Shown here in pieces: positions 25,661-35,900 of a stretch of DNA of 50,174 bases (its first letter is position 1; each line of letters opens with the position of its first letter). The stretch spans positions 1-50,174 of the forward strand of contig JAFGQO010000179.1 in NCBI GenBank assembly GCA_016935615.1. The letters are read 5' to 3'. Made by a program: the position numbers and the translations under genes. Below the pieces are notes generated by a model. The model did not search any database and had not been told where the DNA came from. It saw only the letters and a program-made list of their open reading frames with translations. The DNA is from Bacteroidales bacterium. Lineage in GTDB: Bacteria; Bacteroidota; Bacteroidia; Bacteroidales; UBA10428.

Positions 25661-28600
25661 ATGAATAAATCTAGAACAATGGCAAAAGTACTTCCAGGAA
25701 TACAGGGATTATACAATCCGGAAAATGAACATGACAGCTGCGGAATTGGATTTGTAACTCAAATTAAAGGTATCAAATCGCATGACATAATAAAGCAGGG
25801 CATTGAAGTTTTGGTCAATATGACTCATCGTGGCGCAGAAAGTGCTGATAATAGATCTGGCGACGGGGCGGGTATATTAATTCAGATGCCACATTCATTT
25901 TTCAAAGCAAAAAAAATAGGCATACCTGAGGAGGGGAATTATGGTTCAGGCCTGGTATTTCTTCCAAGAAATTCAAGGAGCAGGCTGGCCTGCGAACAAT
26001 TGCTTATCGATACCGCTGGATCAGAAGGTCTGGACATAGTTGATTTTATTGATGCGAAGGTTGATAATTCTGTACTGGGAGATATTTCAAAATCTTCAGA
26101 ACCCTTTGTACGTCAGATTTTTATTACCGGGAATTTTGCTGAGCAGGATGAGTTGGAAAGGAAATTATACATTACACGTAAATTGACTGAAAGGTATGTT
26201 AGGGAATCCAATATAAAAGACAAAGAAGATTTTTATATACCCAGTTTATCCTCAAAAATTTTTATTTACAAAGGGATGTTTATTCCCGATCAGGTTGACA
26301 GATACTTTCCGGATCTCAGGGACCCTGACATGGAAAGTGCCATAGCCCTTGTTCATTCCAGGTTCTCGACAAATACGTTTCCAACATGGAGCCTTGCCCA
26401 GCCCTTCAGATTTCTTGCTCATAACGGGGAGATCAATACAGTGAAAGGAAACCGATTGTGGATGTCGGCAAGAGAATCTATATTAAAAACCGAGCTTTTT
26501 GGGAATGATCTGAAAAAACTGTTTCCGATCATAGAACCTGAAATGAGTGATTCCGCTTCACTGGATAATGTTCTGGAATTTCTTGTTCTAACAGGAAAAA
26601 CTCTGCCGCATGCATTGAGTATGCTAATACCGGAGTCATTTAATGATAAAAATCCTATTCCTCCCAGCTTAAAAGCATATTATGAGTATCAGTCCACTTT
26701 AATGGAACCCTGGGACGGACCAGCATCTATTGTATTCAGCGACGGACGCTATATTGGTGGAACTCTCGACAGAAATGGATTGAGGCCATCCCGATATGTC
26801 ATAACAAAAGATGATATTATTGTTATGGGATCTGAAGTAGGCGTGCAAATATTCCCCGCTGAGAATATAAGGGAAAAAGGCCGACTCCGGCCAGGAAAAA
26901 TCCTTCTTGTCGACACGAAGATGGGAATAATTATTCCGGATGAAGAAGTGAAAAGGCAGCTTACGGAACGAAATCCTTATGCTCAATGGCTGGCAGAAAA
27001 CAGGGTGGATTTAAATGACATCAAAGTAAAAGAAAGAGTTCCCACAACACTTGGCAATGATTTCCATAAATATTTAAAAACCTTTGGTTATACCAAAGAG
27101 GATATTGATGTTCTCATAAAGCCCATGGCAATACAAGGTCAGGAACCTGTTCATTCAATGGGGAATGATGTACCGGTTGCACTTTTTTCAGACAGACCTC
27201 AGAGGTTATTCAGTTATTTTAAACAATTGTTTGCACAAGTTACCAATCCGCCCATTGATCCGATCAGGGAAGGACTTGTAATGGCATTGACTTATTATAT
27301 CGGTTCGGCATCGAAAAATATGCTTGTAGAGTCTCCATTGCATTGCAAACTGATCAAATACAAAACACCTCTTGTTTCCAATACAAATCTGAATAAGCTG
27401 CGCAATTTAAAAGAAGAAAACTTTTTGCATATTGATATCCCGATCCTTTTTCCGGCCAAAAAAAGCAATTGTGGAAAAGCATTGGAAACCGCGCTTCATG
27501 AAATCTGTCTGAAAGCAGAACAGGCAGTTGAAAATGGCAAAAATTTCATTATTCTGACCGACAGGGGAATTTCTGAAACTATGGCACCTATTCCTTCATT
27601 ATTGGCTACGTCCACCATTCATCACCATCTGATCCGGACAAAAAAACGCACACAGGTTGCATTGGTGTTGGAAACTGCTGAAGCTCGCGAAGTAAATCAT
27701 TTTGCACTTCTTATTGCATATGGTGCAAGTATGATCAATCCGTATGTTGCCTACGCAATTATTGAAGAGCAATGTTTGGAAGGGAATATTGAAATTGATT
27801 ATGTAACTGCACGTGAGAATTACATTAAGTCAGTGAATAAGGGATTATTAAAAATCATGTCGAAAATGGGTATTTCCACACTTCGTAGTTATCACGGTGC
27901 ACAAATGTTTGAAGCGATAGGACTGGATAAAAAAATGGTCGACAGGTACTTTAACGGCACTGATTCCCGGATCGGAGGTCTGGAACTTGAGGAGATCGCA
28001 AGAGAAACGCTGATAAGTCATAATGAAGCATTTACTCCGGATGTTAAAAATGTATCGTTTCTGAAAACTGCAGGGATATATCATTACCGTACGGATGGTG
28101 AAAAACATGGATGGAATCCTGAATCTATCGGATTATTGCAATGGGCTACCCGAACAAATAGTTATAGAAAATACAAGGAATTCAGCAATTTTGTTGATAA
28201 TGAAAACAGGAAACCAATGTTTCTTCGCGGATGTGTTAATTTTAAAAAGAAACATTCAATTCCACTGGAAGAGGTTGAACCTGTAGAAGAGATTTTTAAA
28301 CGATTTGTAACAGGAGCCATGTCATTCGGTTCAATCAGTAAAGAAGCACACGAAGCTTTGGCGATTGCGATGAACAGAATTGGGGCAAGAAGCAATACCG
28401 GCGAGGGTGGCGAAGACCCTGAAAGATTTAAACCGCGCAAAGACGGAACCTTTGCCAGAAGTGCTATAAAACAGGTTGCATCCGGGAGATTTGGAGTGAC
28501 GACAAATTATTTGATAAATGCTGATGAAATTCAGATCAAAATTGCACAGGGAGCCAAACCGGGTGAAGGAGGGCAATTGCCGGGACATAAAATAGACAGA

Positions 28601-30223
28601 ATCATTGGAAAAATCAGAAACAGCACACCGGGAATAACACTAATATCTCCCCCGCCGCATCATGATATTTATTCAATTGAAGATCTTGCACAATTGATCT
28701 TTGATTTGAAATGCACCAATCCAAAAGCAAAAATAAATGTCAAGCTTGTTTCTGAGAAAGGCGTTGGCACTATAGCCGCTGGTGTAGCCAAAGCTTATGC
28801 CGACAGCATTACAATAAGCGGAGCAGAAGGTGGTACGGGGGCCAGTCCTTTAAGTTCAATCAAACATGCCGGGTTGCCTATGGAGTTGGGAATATCAGAA
28901 GTTCAGCAAACACTTGTTATTAATAATCTGCGCGACAGAGTAAGGTTACAGACTGACGGTCAGATGAAAACCGGAAGAGATATTGTATATGCCGGTATGC
29001 TTGGAGCGGAAGAATTCGGATTTGCTACGGCGGCATTGATCGTATTAGGTTGCATTATGATGCGTAAATGTCATCTGAATACCTGTCCTGTTGGAGTAGC
29101 CACACAAGATCCGGAGTTAAGAAAAAGATTTATCGGCAAATCTGAATTTGTTGTGAATTATTTTCATTTTCTGGCAGAGGAAGTAAGAGAAATACTTGCA
29201 GAACTTGGATTTAAAAGATTTGAAGATATTATCGGGCGTGCGGATTTACTTGAACAAAGAACTGATATTGAACACTGGAAAGCAAAAAAAATTGATCTTT
29301 CTAAGATACTCTATCGGCCATCGGAAGCTACAATAAATGCAACACATTGTATCTGTTTGCAGAAGCATAAGATTGATGAATTGATGGACCATGAGATTAT
29401 TAAAAGAGCAAATAAGGCAATTAAGGCCAAACAAAAGGTCTGGCTCTCGCTTAAAATTCAGAATACTGATAGAACTGTCGGAGCTATGCTTTCAGGAGAG
29501 ATTACCAGATTATATGGTGAGGAGGGATTGCCAAATGATTCCATTACCTGTAAATTCTATGGTTCTGCAGGTCAAAGTTTTGGTGCATTTCTTGTGCAGG
29601 GAGTCAACTTTTTTTTAGAAGGAGAATCTAATGATTACCTTGGCAAAGGTCTTTCAGGCGGGAAAATTATTGTTATTCCGCCTACCGGATCAACATTCAG
29701 ACCGGAAGAGAACATAATTGTCGGGAACACGATATTGTACGGTGCAACAAGTGGAGAAGCATATATCAGAGGAGTAGCTGGTGAAAGATTCTGTGTAAGA
29801 AATAGTGGAGCAAGAGCTGTGATCGAAGGCGCAGGAGATCATTGTTGTGAATACATGACCGGTGGAACAGCAGTAATACTTGGAAAAACAGGAAGGAATT
29901 TTGCTGCCGGAATGAGCGGAGGAGTAGCTTATGTACTTGATATAAAAGGAAATTTTGATTATTTCTGTAACAAAGGGATGGTAGAATTGGGGAAGGTGGT
30001 TGACCGTGATGATGAAAATGAACTTCAGGCCATGATTAGCAATCATTTTAATTATACAAGAAGTGTTCTTGCTGAACATATTCTGGTGAACTGGGATGAA
30101 TATTTGACAAAATTTGTGAAAGTAATTCCATTTGAGTATAAAAAAATTCTTGCAGAACAGAAACTGGAGAAAATAAATAAACAAATCAAGGAAACAGAAG
30201 ACGAACCGCATTTTCAATATTAA
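25661..30223 (+). CDS. gltB: Glutamate synthase large subunit
   Basis: A 1520-aa ferredoxin/NADPH-type GOGAT large chain; transfers the amide of glutamine to 2-oxoglutarate. N-terminal class II glutaminase with nucleophile Cys27 in HDSCGIGFVTQIKG, so a short propeptide (26 residues, or 20 if ATG 25679 is used) is removed. The FMN-binding synthase half follows, with ISGAEGGTGASPLSS and the 3Fe-4S ligands CIMMRKCHLNTCPVGVATQDPELR (Cys-x5-Cys-x4-Cys). The C-terminal GXGXG beta-helix domain (GKGLSGGKIIVIPP, GATSGEAYIRGVAGERF) is complete. It is followed after 34 bp by gltD. The leader carries a possible attenuator. Confidence 0.97.
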   Translation: MNKSRTMAKVLPGIQGLYNPENEHDSCGIGFVTQIKGIKSHDIIKQGIEVLVNMTHRGAESADNRSGDGAGILIQMPHSFFKAKKIGIPEEGNYGSGLVFLPRNSRSRLACEQLLIDTAGSEGLDIVDFIDAKVDNSVLGDISKSSEPFVRQIFITGNFAEQDELERKLYITRKLTERYVRESNIKDKEDFYIPSLSSKIFIYKGMFIPDQVDRYFPDLRDPDMESAIALVHSRFSTNTFPTWSLAQPFRFLAHNGEINTVKGNRLWMSARESILKTELFGNDLKKLFPIIEPEMSDSASLDNVLEFLVLTGKTLPHALSMLIPESFNDKNPIPPSLKAYYEYQSTLMEPWDGPASIVFSDGRYIGGTLDRNGLRPSRYVITKDDIIVMGSEVGVQIFPAENIREKGRLRPGKILLVDTKMGIIIPDEEVKRQLTERNPYAQWLAENRVDLNDIKVKERVPTTLGNDFHKYLKTFGYTKEDIDVLIKPMAIQGQEPVHSMGNDVPVALFSDRPQRLFSYFKQLFAQVTNPPIDPIREGLVMALTYYIGSASKNMLVESPLHCKLIKYKTPLVSNTNLNKLRNLKEENFLHIDIPILFPAKKSNCGKALETALHEICLKAEQAVENGKNFIILTDRGISETMAPIPSLLATSTIHHHLIRTKKRTQVALVLETAEAREVNHFALLIAYGASMINPYVAYAIIEEQCLEGNIEIDYVTARENYIKSVNKGLLKIMSKMGISTLRSYHGAQMFEAIGLDKKMVDRYFNGTDSRIGGLELEEIARETLISHNEAFTPDVKNVSFLKTAGIYHYRTDGEKHGWNPESIGLLQWATRTNSYRKYKEFSNFVDNENRKPMFLRGCVNFKKKHSIPLEEVEPVEEIFKRFVTGAMSFGSISKEAHEALAIAMNRIGARSNTGEGGEDPERFKPRKDGTFARSAIKQVASGRFGVTTNYLINADEIQIKIAQGAKPGEGGQLPGHKIDRIIGKIRNSTPGITLISPPPHHDIYSIEDLAQLIFDLKCTNPKAKINVKLVSEKGVGTIAAGVAKAYADSITISGAEGGTGASPLSSIKHAGLPMELGISEVQQTLVINNLRDRVRLQTDGQMKTGRDIVYAGMLGAEEFGFATAALIVLGCIMMRKCHLNTCPVGVATQDPELRKRFIGKSEFVVNYFHFLAEEVREILAELGFKRFEDIIGRADLLEQRTDIEHWKAKKIDLSKILYRPSEATINATHCICLQKHKIDELMDHEIIKRANKAIKAKQKVWLSLKIQNTDRTVGAMLSGEITRLYGEEGLPNDSITCKFYGSAGQSFGAFLVQGVNFFLEGESNDYLGKGLSGGKIIVIPPTGSTFRPEENIIVGNTILYGATSGEAYIRGVAGERFCVRNSGARAVIEGAGDHCCEYMTGGTAVILGKTGRNFAAGMSGGVAYVLDIKGNFDYFCNKGMVELGKVVDRDDENELQAMISNHFNYTRSVLAEHILVNWDEYLTKFVKVIPFEYKKILAEQKLEKINKQIKETEDEPHFQY

Positions 30224-30257
30224 ATCGGCACAATTGATTAGTATAAAGCTTTAAAGT

Positions 30258-31676
30258 ATGGGAAATCCTAAAGGGTTTATGACAATTGGACGAAAACCGG
30301 CAGGTTACAGGCCTCTTCATGAACGAATCAAAGATTATAGCGAGGTTGAACAAGTTCTTGATGACAAAGACAGACGTGATCAGGCATCGCGATGCATGGA
30401 TTGTGGTGTGCCATTTTGTCAATGGGGTTGCCCGGTAACAAACAATATGCCTGAATGGCAGGATGCAATTTACAGGGGGGATTGGAAAACTGCAATTGAA
30501 GGTTTGCATGTGACCAACAATTTTCCGGAATTTACCGGACGAATATGTCCTGCTCCCTGCGAGCATGCCTGTACTCTGAATGTTCACCAGGAACCTGTTA
30601 CAATCCGGGAAAATGAGCGCACTGCTTCCGACAGAGCTTTCGAGTTGGGATTCATACAACCTCTACCCCCGGAATTCAGAACAAACAGGAAAATTGCAGT
30701 CATAGGTTCAGGACCGGCAGGTCTGGCATGTGGCGATCTTTTAAACAAATGGGGGCATTATGTTACCATTTTTGAAAAAGATGAATTACCCGGAGGCCTT
30801 CTTCGGTTTGGAATACCTGATTTCAAACTGAATAAAAGTGTAATTGACAGAAGACTAAATATACTCTATGAAGAGGGATTACAGATAAAAATAAATTGTC
30901 ACGTAGGCATTGATATTAAAGGAACAGATCTTTTAAAAGAATTTGATGCCATTGTTCTGGCTATCGGGGCCATGCAACCAAGGGATCTGAATGTCGAAGG
31001 ACGAGAATTGAGAGGCATTCATTTTGCTATGGATTTTCTGACTCAGCAAAACAGAGCAGTTGCCGGTATTCAAATCGATGAGAAAGAAAGAATTCATGCA
31101 GCGGGCAAGCATGTTCTTGTGATTGGAGGAGGAGATACAGGTAGTGATTGTGTGGGAACATCGATCAGGCAAGGAGCAAAAAGTGTCACCCAGATAGAAA
31201 TATTACCAAAACCTCCGGAACAACGTGAATTGAATAATCCATGGCCATACTGGGCCAACACTTTAAGAACATCCTCATCGCATTTGGAAGGTTGTGAAAG
31301 AGAATGGTGTCTTAATACAACAAAACTGATCAGTGATAATAAAGGGAATGTAAAAGCTGCAGAAGTAGCGAAAGCAGAATGGATTGATGAAAATGGGAAT
31401 TTTAAAATGATTGAAAAATCCGGAACAAAAAAAATTATTCGGACTGAACTGATACTTTTATCATTGGGATTTGAACATTGCATTCATGAAGGTCTTGCAA
31501 AGGAACTAAAACTTGAACTGGACCTGCGTGGAAATATTAAAACAAACAATCAGGGCATGACAAGTCAATCAAAAGTATTTGCTGCTGGAGATGCAGTTTC
31601 GGGAGCAAGCCTGGTTGTCAGGGCTATTGCTGCCGGACGAAAAGCAGCAGATAATGTACATGATTATCTGAAATGA
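30258..31676 (+). CDS. gltD: Glutamate synthase small subunit (NADPH-dependent)
   Basis: A 472-aa flavoprotein that passes NADPH electrons to GltB. The N-terminal 4Fe-4S ligand regions are CMDCGVPFCQWGCPV and CPAPCEHACTLNVHQEPVTI. The FAD dinucleotide fold is IAVIGSGPAGLACGDLL, and the NADPH fold is VLVIGGGDTGSDCVGTSIRQGA; a C-terminal FAD segment VFAAGDAVSGASLVVRAI closes it. Length is standard. It is cotranscribed with gltB. No clear T-rich terminator follows. Confidence 0.97.
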   Translation: MGNPKGFMTIGRKPAGYRPLHERIKDYSEVEQVLDDKDRRDQASRCMDCGVPFCQWGCPVTNNMPEWQDAIYRGDWKTAIEGLHVTNNFPEFTGRICPAPCEHACTLNVHQEPVTIRENERTASDRAFELGFIQPLPPEFRTNRKIAVIGSGPAGLACGDLLNKWGHYVTIFEKDELPGGLLRFGIPDFKLNKSVIDRRLNILYEEGLQIKINCHVGIDIKGTDLLKEFDAIVLAIGAMQPRDLNVEGRELRGIHFAMDFLTQQNRAVAGIQIDEKERIHAAGKHVLVIGGGDTGSDCVGTSIRQGAKSVTQIEILPKPPEQRELNNPWPYWANTLRTSSSHLEGCEREWCLNTTKLISDNKGNVKAAEVAKAEWIDENGNFKMIEKSGTKKIIRTELILLSLGFEHCIHEGLAKELKLELDLRGNIKTNNQGMTSQSKVFAAGDAVSGASLVVRAIAAGRKAADNVHDYLK

Positions 31677-31832
31677 AAAAAAAGTTATTTTGTAATGGTT
31701 CTTAATGAAAGACTTTGATCATCTCTTATGAGTTCCGAAATTATATACAGCACATTTCCATTATTTAACAACTATTTTTTCATTCATTCGTATATTTAAT
31801 CCATAATTTAATACTAACCAAACCAGTAAGTC

Positions 31833-32372
31833 ATGATGAAAAAGATCATTTTTCTCACTTGTTTATGCAGCTTTATAACAATTGGTAATGCACAGGTTTT
31901 CAATACTTCAGGTACTTTAAAACCCGGAAAATTCAGTGCAGGCTTCGAACCGGGAGTATATGTTAACGGAGAAACAAGCCCAAATTTATTTCTTTATGCA
32001 GGGGCAGGGATTGTCAATGGACTTGATTTTGGTCTTAAACTTGGACTTTTTGAGCATGATATCTATTTTGGAGGGGACATTGAATTTGCCCTTGGCAAAG
32101 TTTTTTCATTATCCGCAGGAGCTCATTCATGGGGAGATTTTGCGCTAGATGCCACAGGATTACTAACCTTTCAGTTGGGGAAAGCAGTTGATTTGTACAC
32201 CGGCCTTGATATGGATGTAATTTTTGCTGATGACACATTAATCCCGTTATGGATTCCAATCGGTATTGAAGTTCCTTTAAAAAGTTATATGTTGTTTTTA
32301 TTTGAAACGGAAATAAATGTTACGGATGTTGGTAGCCATTACATTGGAGGGGGGTTGAATTTTTTATTCTGA
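31833..32372 (+). CDS. Small outer-membrane beta-barrel-like protein, unknown function
   Basis: A 179-aa exported protein with a signal peptide MMKKIIFLTCLCSFITIGNA-Q and no lipobox at the cut. The mature part is glycine- and aromatic-rich with alternating polarity (LFLYAGAGIVNGLDFGLKLGLF, IYFGGDIEFALGKVFSLSAGAH) and ends in HYIGGGLNFLF, a C-terminal strand with final Phe typical of outer-membrane barrels. About eight strands would fit. No specific family recognised. It is a single gene followed by a hairpin at 32402. Confidence 0.75.
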   Translation: MMKKIIFLTCLCSFITIGNAQVFNTSGTLKPGKFSAGFEPGVYVNGETSPNLFLYAGAGIVNGLDFGLKLGLFEHDIYFGGDIEFALGKVFSLSAGAHSWGDFALDATGLLTFQLGKAVDLYTGLDMDVIFADDTLIPLWIPIGIEVPLKSYMLFLFETEINVTDVGSHYIGGGLNFLF

Positions 32373-32970
32373 CATTAAATTTCAGGATTAGTTCATTCAT
32401 GCGCCCTTAAAAAGGGCGAAAATACTTTTTCGGATATAGACTTTCTTTATTCCAGATCAGTTTACTGAAATTATTTTCTCTTTCTCTGCAAAGAAAACAG
32501 GAAATTTTTTTTGTATTATATATTAGCGGAACAATTGATTTCAGTGTTTTTCTCATAAACAATCTATAATTTTCTGCTCATTGTACATCACATTGAAGAA
32601 TATGCATCACATGCAGCATATTGCTTAAATATAACAACAATCAATCATTGAAGTCAGCAATTGAGCTTTTTCTATCTCCCACATAACAATTCTCAAATGC
32701 AGAAATTATTCGAGAATTTTATGATCAACCATACAGATGATTTTGCAATATATTGAAGCAATATTATATTATTAGTAATAAATTAGTACAATATAAATGA
32801 TTTGCTCTTTACGGATTGTATCGATAAGTATCCGAAGCATTGTTTCCGGCTTTAAATATACGTGATAATCATTATCGGATAAAATGCGAAATATCCGAAC
32901 ATAATTTTTGGGGTAAGATCTTTTATTTTGTTAAATTAATTGATGAGATAATATAATTTATTAATCTTAT
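32373..32970. other. Intergenic region upstream of the sensor gene, with hairpin and repeated TATCCGAA words
   Basis: This 598-bp AT-rich region contains no gene. Near its left end CGCCCTT-AAA-AAGGGCG (32402-32418) forms a compact hairpin that could end the barrel-protein transcript, though only a short T-run follows. Near the right end TATCCGAA occurs at 32829-32836 and 32892-32899, and its inverse TATCGGATA at 32873-32881, next to GATAAT-C-ATTATC (32864-32876). These could be regulator sites for the sensor gene at 32971. Confidence 0.45.
32402..32418 (+). terminator. Putative terminator hairpin after the barrel-protein gene
   Basis: CGCCCTT and AAGGGCG form a 7-bp GC-rich stem with a 3-nt loop, 30 bp after the stop codon at 32372. 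The following sequence AAAATACTTTTT has only a delayed T-run, so efficiency is uncertain. Confidence 0.55.
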
Positions 32971-35900
32971 ATGCAAAAAGATATAAATAATAAGGAATAT
33001 TCAGAACTAATCGTGTTAAACAATATTCTGAAAGTTTTGCATGACAACAAATCGTTCGAATTATCTATTCAACAGATCTGCAATTTACTACCGGGAGCCT
33101 ATAAGTATCCTGAAGGCATTTCAGTTAAAATTTGTGTTCATGAATTTGCATTTCAGAGTGAGAACTTTCAGGAATCTCAATGGTTGAAAAGACGGTCTTT
33201 CGAAACTGTTAATAAGATACCTTATTCAATTGAACTTTTTTTTTCAAAAGAATTTATTGAACATGAAGGAAGTGATTTTTTATTGGAAGAGGATAGTTTT
33301 TTAGACAATATAACAACTTTAATTGCCGGGACAATTGCACAATTCCATCTCGAAAAATTACACCTGGAAAATACAGAAAGGATTAAAGAACTTAAAGGGA
33401 TCAATCGCACCACTGATATATTAAGCAAAGGAGAGACATTGGAGGAATCCCTTCAAAGAATATGTTCTTTTTTGCCTGAAGCATGGCAATATCCTGAGGA
33501 TACGGCAGCAAAAATAACGTATGATGATAAAGTATTCAGAAGCAAAAAATTCGAAGAAACACCATGGCTTCAAAAACAATATTTCGAAACTCCTGATAAC
33601 AAAAAAGGGAGCATTGAGATCTATTACCTGAAAGAGTATCCGAAACTGTTTGAGGGGCCATTTCTGGAGGAAGAGAGAAATTTGATTGATAACCTTGCAG
33701 CTATTATTTCAGGTACTGTTTCAAAGAAGAACTTACAGGAATTACTCATTCAGAATACAGAACGTCTTAAAGAATTAAAAGGCATCAATCAAACCTCAAA
33801 TATTCTAAAACAAAATAAATCCATTGAAAAATCATTGATATCGATTTGTACTGTTTTGCCCGAAGCATGGCAATATCCTGAATACACTGCAGTCAGAATA
33901 AGTTATGACGGCAAAAATTTTACCAGTCGCAATTTTAAAATGACACGATGGGTACAGAAACAGGATTTCAAAACCCCGACAAATAAAAAAGGCTGCATAG
34001 AAATTTTTTATTTAAAGTCATTTCCAAAAGCCGATGAAGGACCGTTTTTAAAAGAAGAGAGGGATCTGTTGATAAACATATCCAACCTTATTGCAGGATC
34101 TGCTACCCGAGAAGTGTTAAGTACACTTTTAAACCAGAATAAAGAACGTGTAAAAGAACTCAAAGCGATCAATGCCACTTCGCAGATAATTGCTGAAGGC
34201 AAAACAATTAATGAAACTTTTCAGAGCATATGCAAAATGCTTCCCAGATCATGGCAATATCCTGGTTTTACTGCGGTAAGAATTACTTTTGAAGGTGAGA
34301 TATACACCAGCAAATTGTTTACTGATACAATTTGGTCCCAATCGGAAAGCTTTACTACGATAGACAATAAAAAAGGAATCATTGAAGTGTTTTACTTAAA
34401 AGAATTTCCAAAGGAATATGAAGGTCCTTTTCTCAGGGAAGAAAGAAATCTGCTCATAAATATCAGCAAGTTGATCTGTGGGTATTTGAACGATTATAAA
34501 GGAAGAGAAATATTCAGGAGAAAACTTTTAGACATCACAAAAAAAAGCAAACCGAATGAATACAGAGATTCTCTGGTTAAGAACAAACAACCCCTCCAGC
34601 TTTTCTTCAATCAACAAATACTTGATAAATATATCTATCTGGATATGATGAAATATAAGGTGAAAGAAATACTTTTTGTTGCTACCTTATATGATGCATT
34701 TACACTTCAGACAGAAGATGGCTTTTTTGAGCAATTTATGGGAGAGATTTATCAGTATAGTCTTTTCTCGCTTCCAAGGATCACTGGAGTTACTTCTTCT
34801 CAAGAAGCTCTTGAATTACTGGATACAGCACATTTCGATCTCGTGATCCTGATGGTCGGGATTGATAAGGAGACACCCGTCAGGCTAAGCAGGAAAATAA
34901 AACAGAAACAACCTGATCTTCTGGTGTATTTGTTGTTGAATCAAAAAAGCAACATCCAGTTTTTTGAAGAGTTAGTACCGTCAGTAAAATCAATAGATAA
35001 ACTTTTTATATGGAGTGGAAATTCACAGATCTTTTTCTCCATTGTAAAATCTATTGAAGACAGGGTAAATGTTGATAACGATACAAAAATAGGATTGGTT
35101 CGTGTTATCCTTCTTGTTGAAGATTCGGCGCAGTATTATTCCAAATACCTGCAAATGCTTTATTCAATTGTTTTTGAACAGGTTCAGCAATTGCTGCCGG
35201 AAGTTGAAAAAAGAGAACTTGATAAAATAGCGAAGATGAGATCGCGCCCGAAAATTCTTCTTGCAAGAAATTATGAGGATGCACTCTTTATTTTTAATAA
35301 GTACAAAGATTTTATTTTGTGTGTAATTTCTGATGTAGAATTTGAAAAAGAAGGGAAAATTGATAAAAAGGCAGGATTAAAATTTATCAACTACATTAAA
35401 TCTCATATTCTGAACCTTCCTATTGTGTTGCAATCTTCCGATAATAAAAACAGGCAACTGGCCAAAAAACTGGGAGCATGGTTTATCAATAAAAACTCCG
35501 AAACCCTGTTAAATGATTTGAAAAACTTCCTCAATCAATATTTAGGATTTGGAGATTTTATTTTTAGAGATAAAAACGGGAAAGCTATTGCGGTAGCTCA
35601 GTCTCTGCGGGAATTTGAAACCTTGCTGCATGAGATTCCTGATGAATCGTTTTATTTGCATGCTCTTGAAAACCAGTTTTCTTTATGGCTAATGATGCGT
35701 GGCGAGATACAATTGGCCAAAACTCTTAATCCGTTAAAAATAGGTGACTTCAATAATGTAAAAGAATCAAGGAAATTTTTTCTTGAAACACTGGCCAAAT
35801 ACAAAGATGAAAAGAAGAAAGGGAAAGTATTGTACTTTGATGAAACTGCAACATTAGATGAGAAACATATCGTGGGATTTTCAGGAGGCTCTTTCGGAGG

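Noticed and set aside
29690-30217. Antisense open frame of 175 codons inside gltB
   Set aside because: It lies wholly opposite a well-conserved gltB segment and its translation is Ser/Phe/Cys-rich with no domain or signal, typical of an antisense shadow.
30186-30659. Antisense open frame of 157 codons over the gltB-gltD junction
   Set aside because: Opposite the conserved Cys-rich start of gltD; no recognisable protein.
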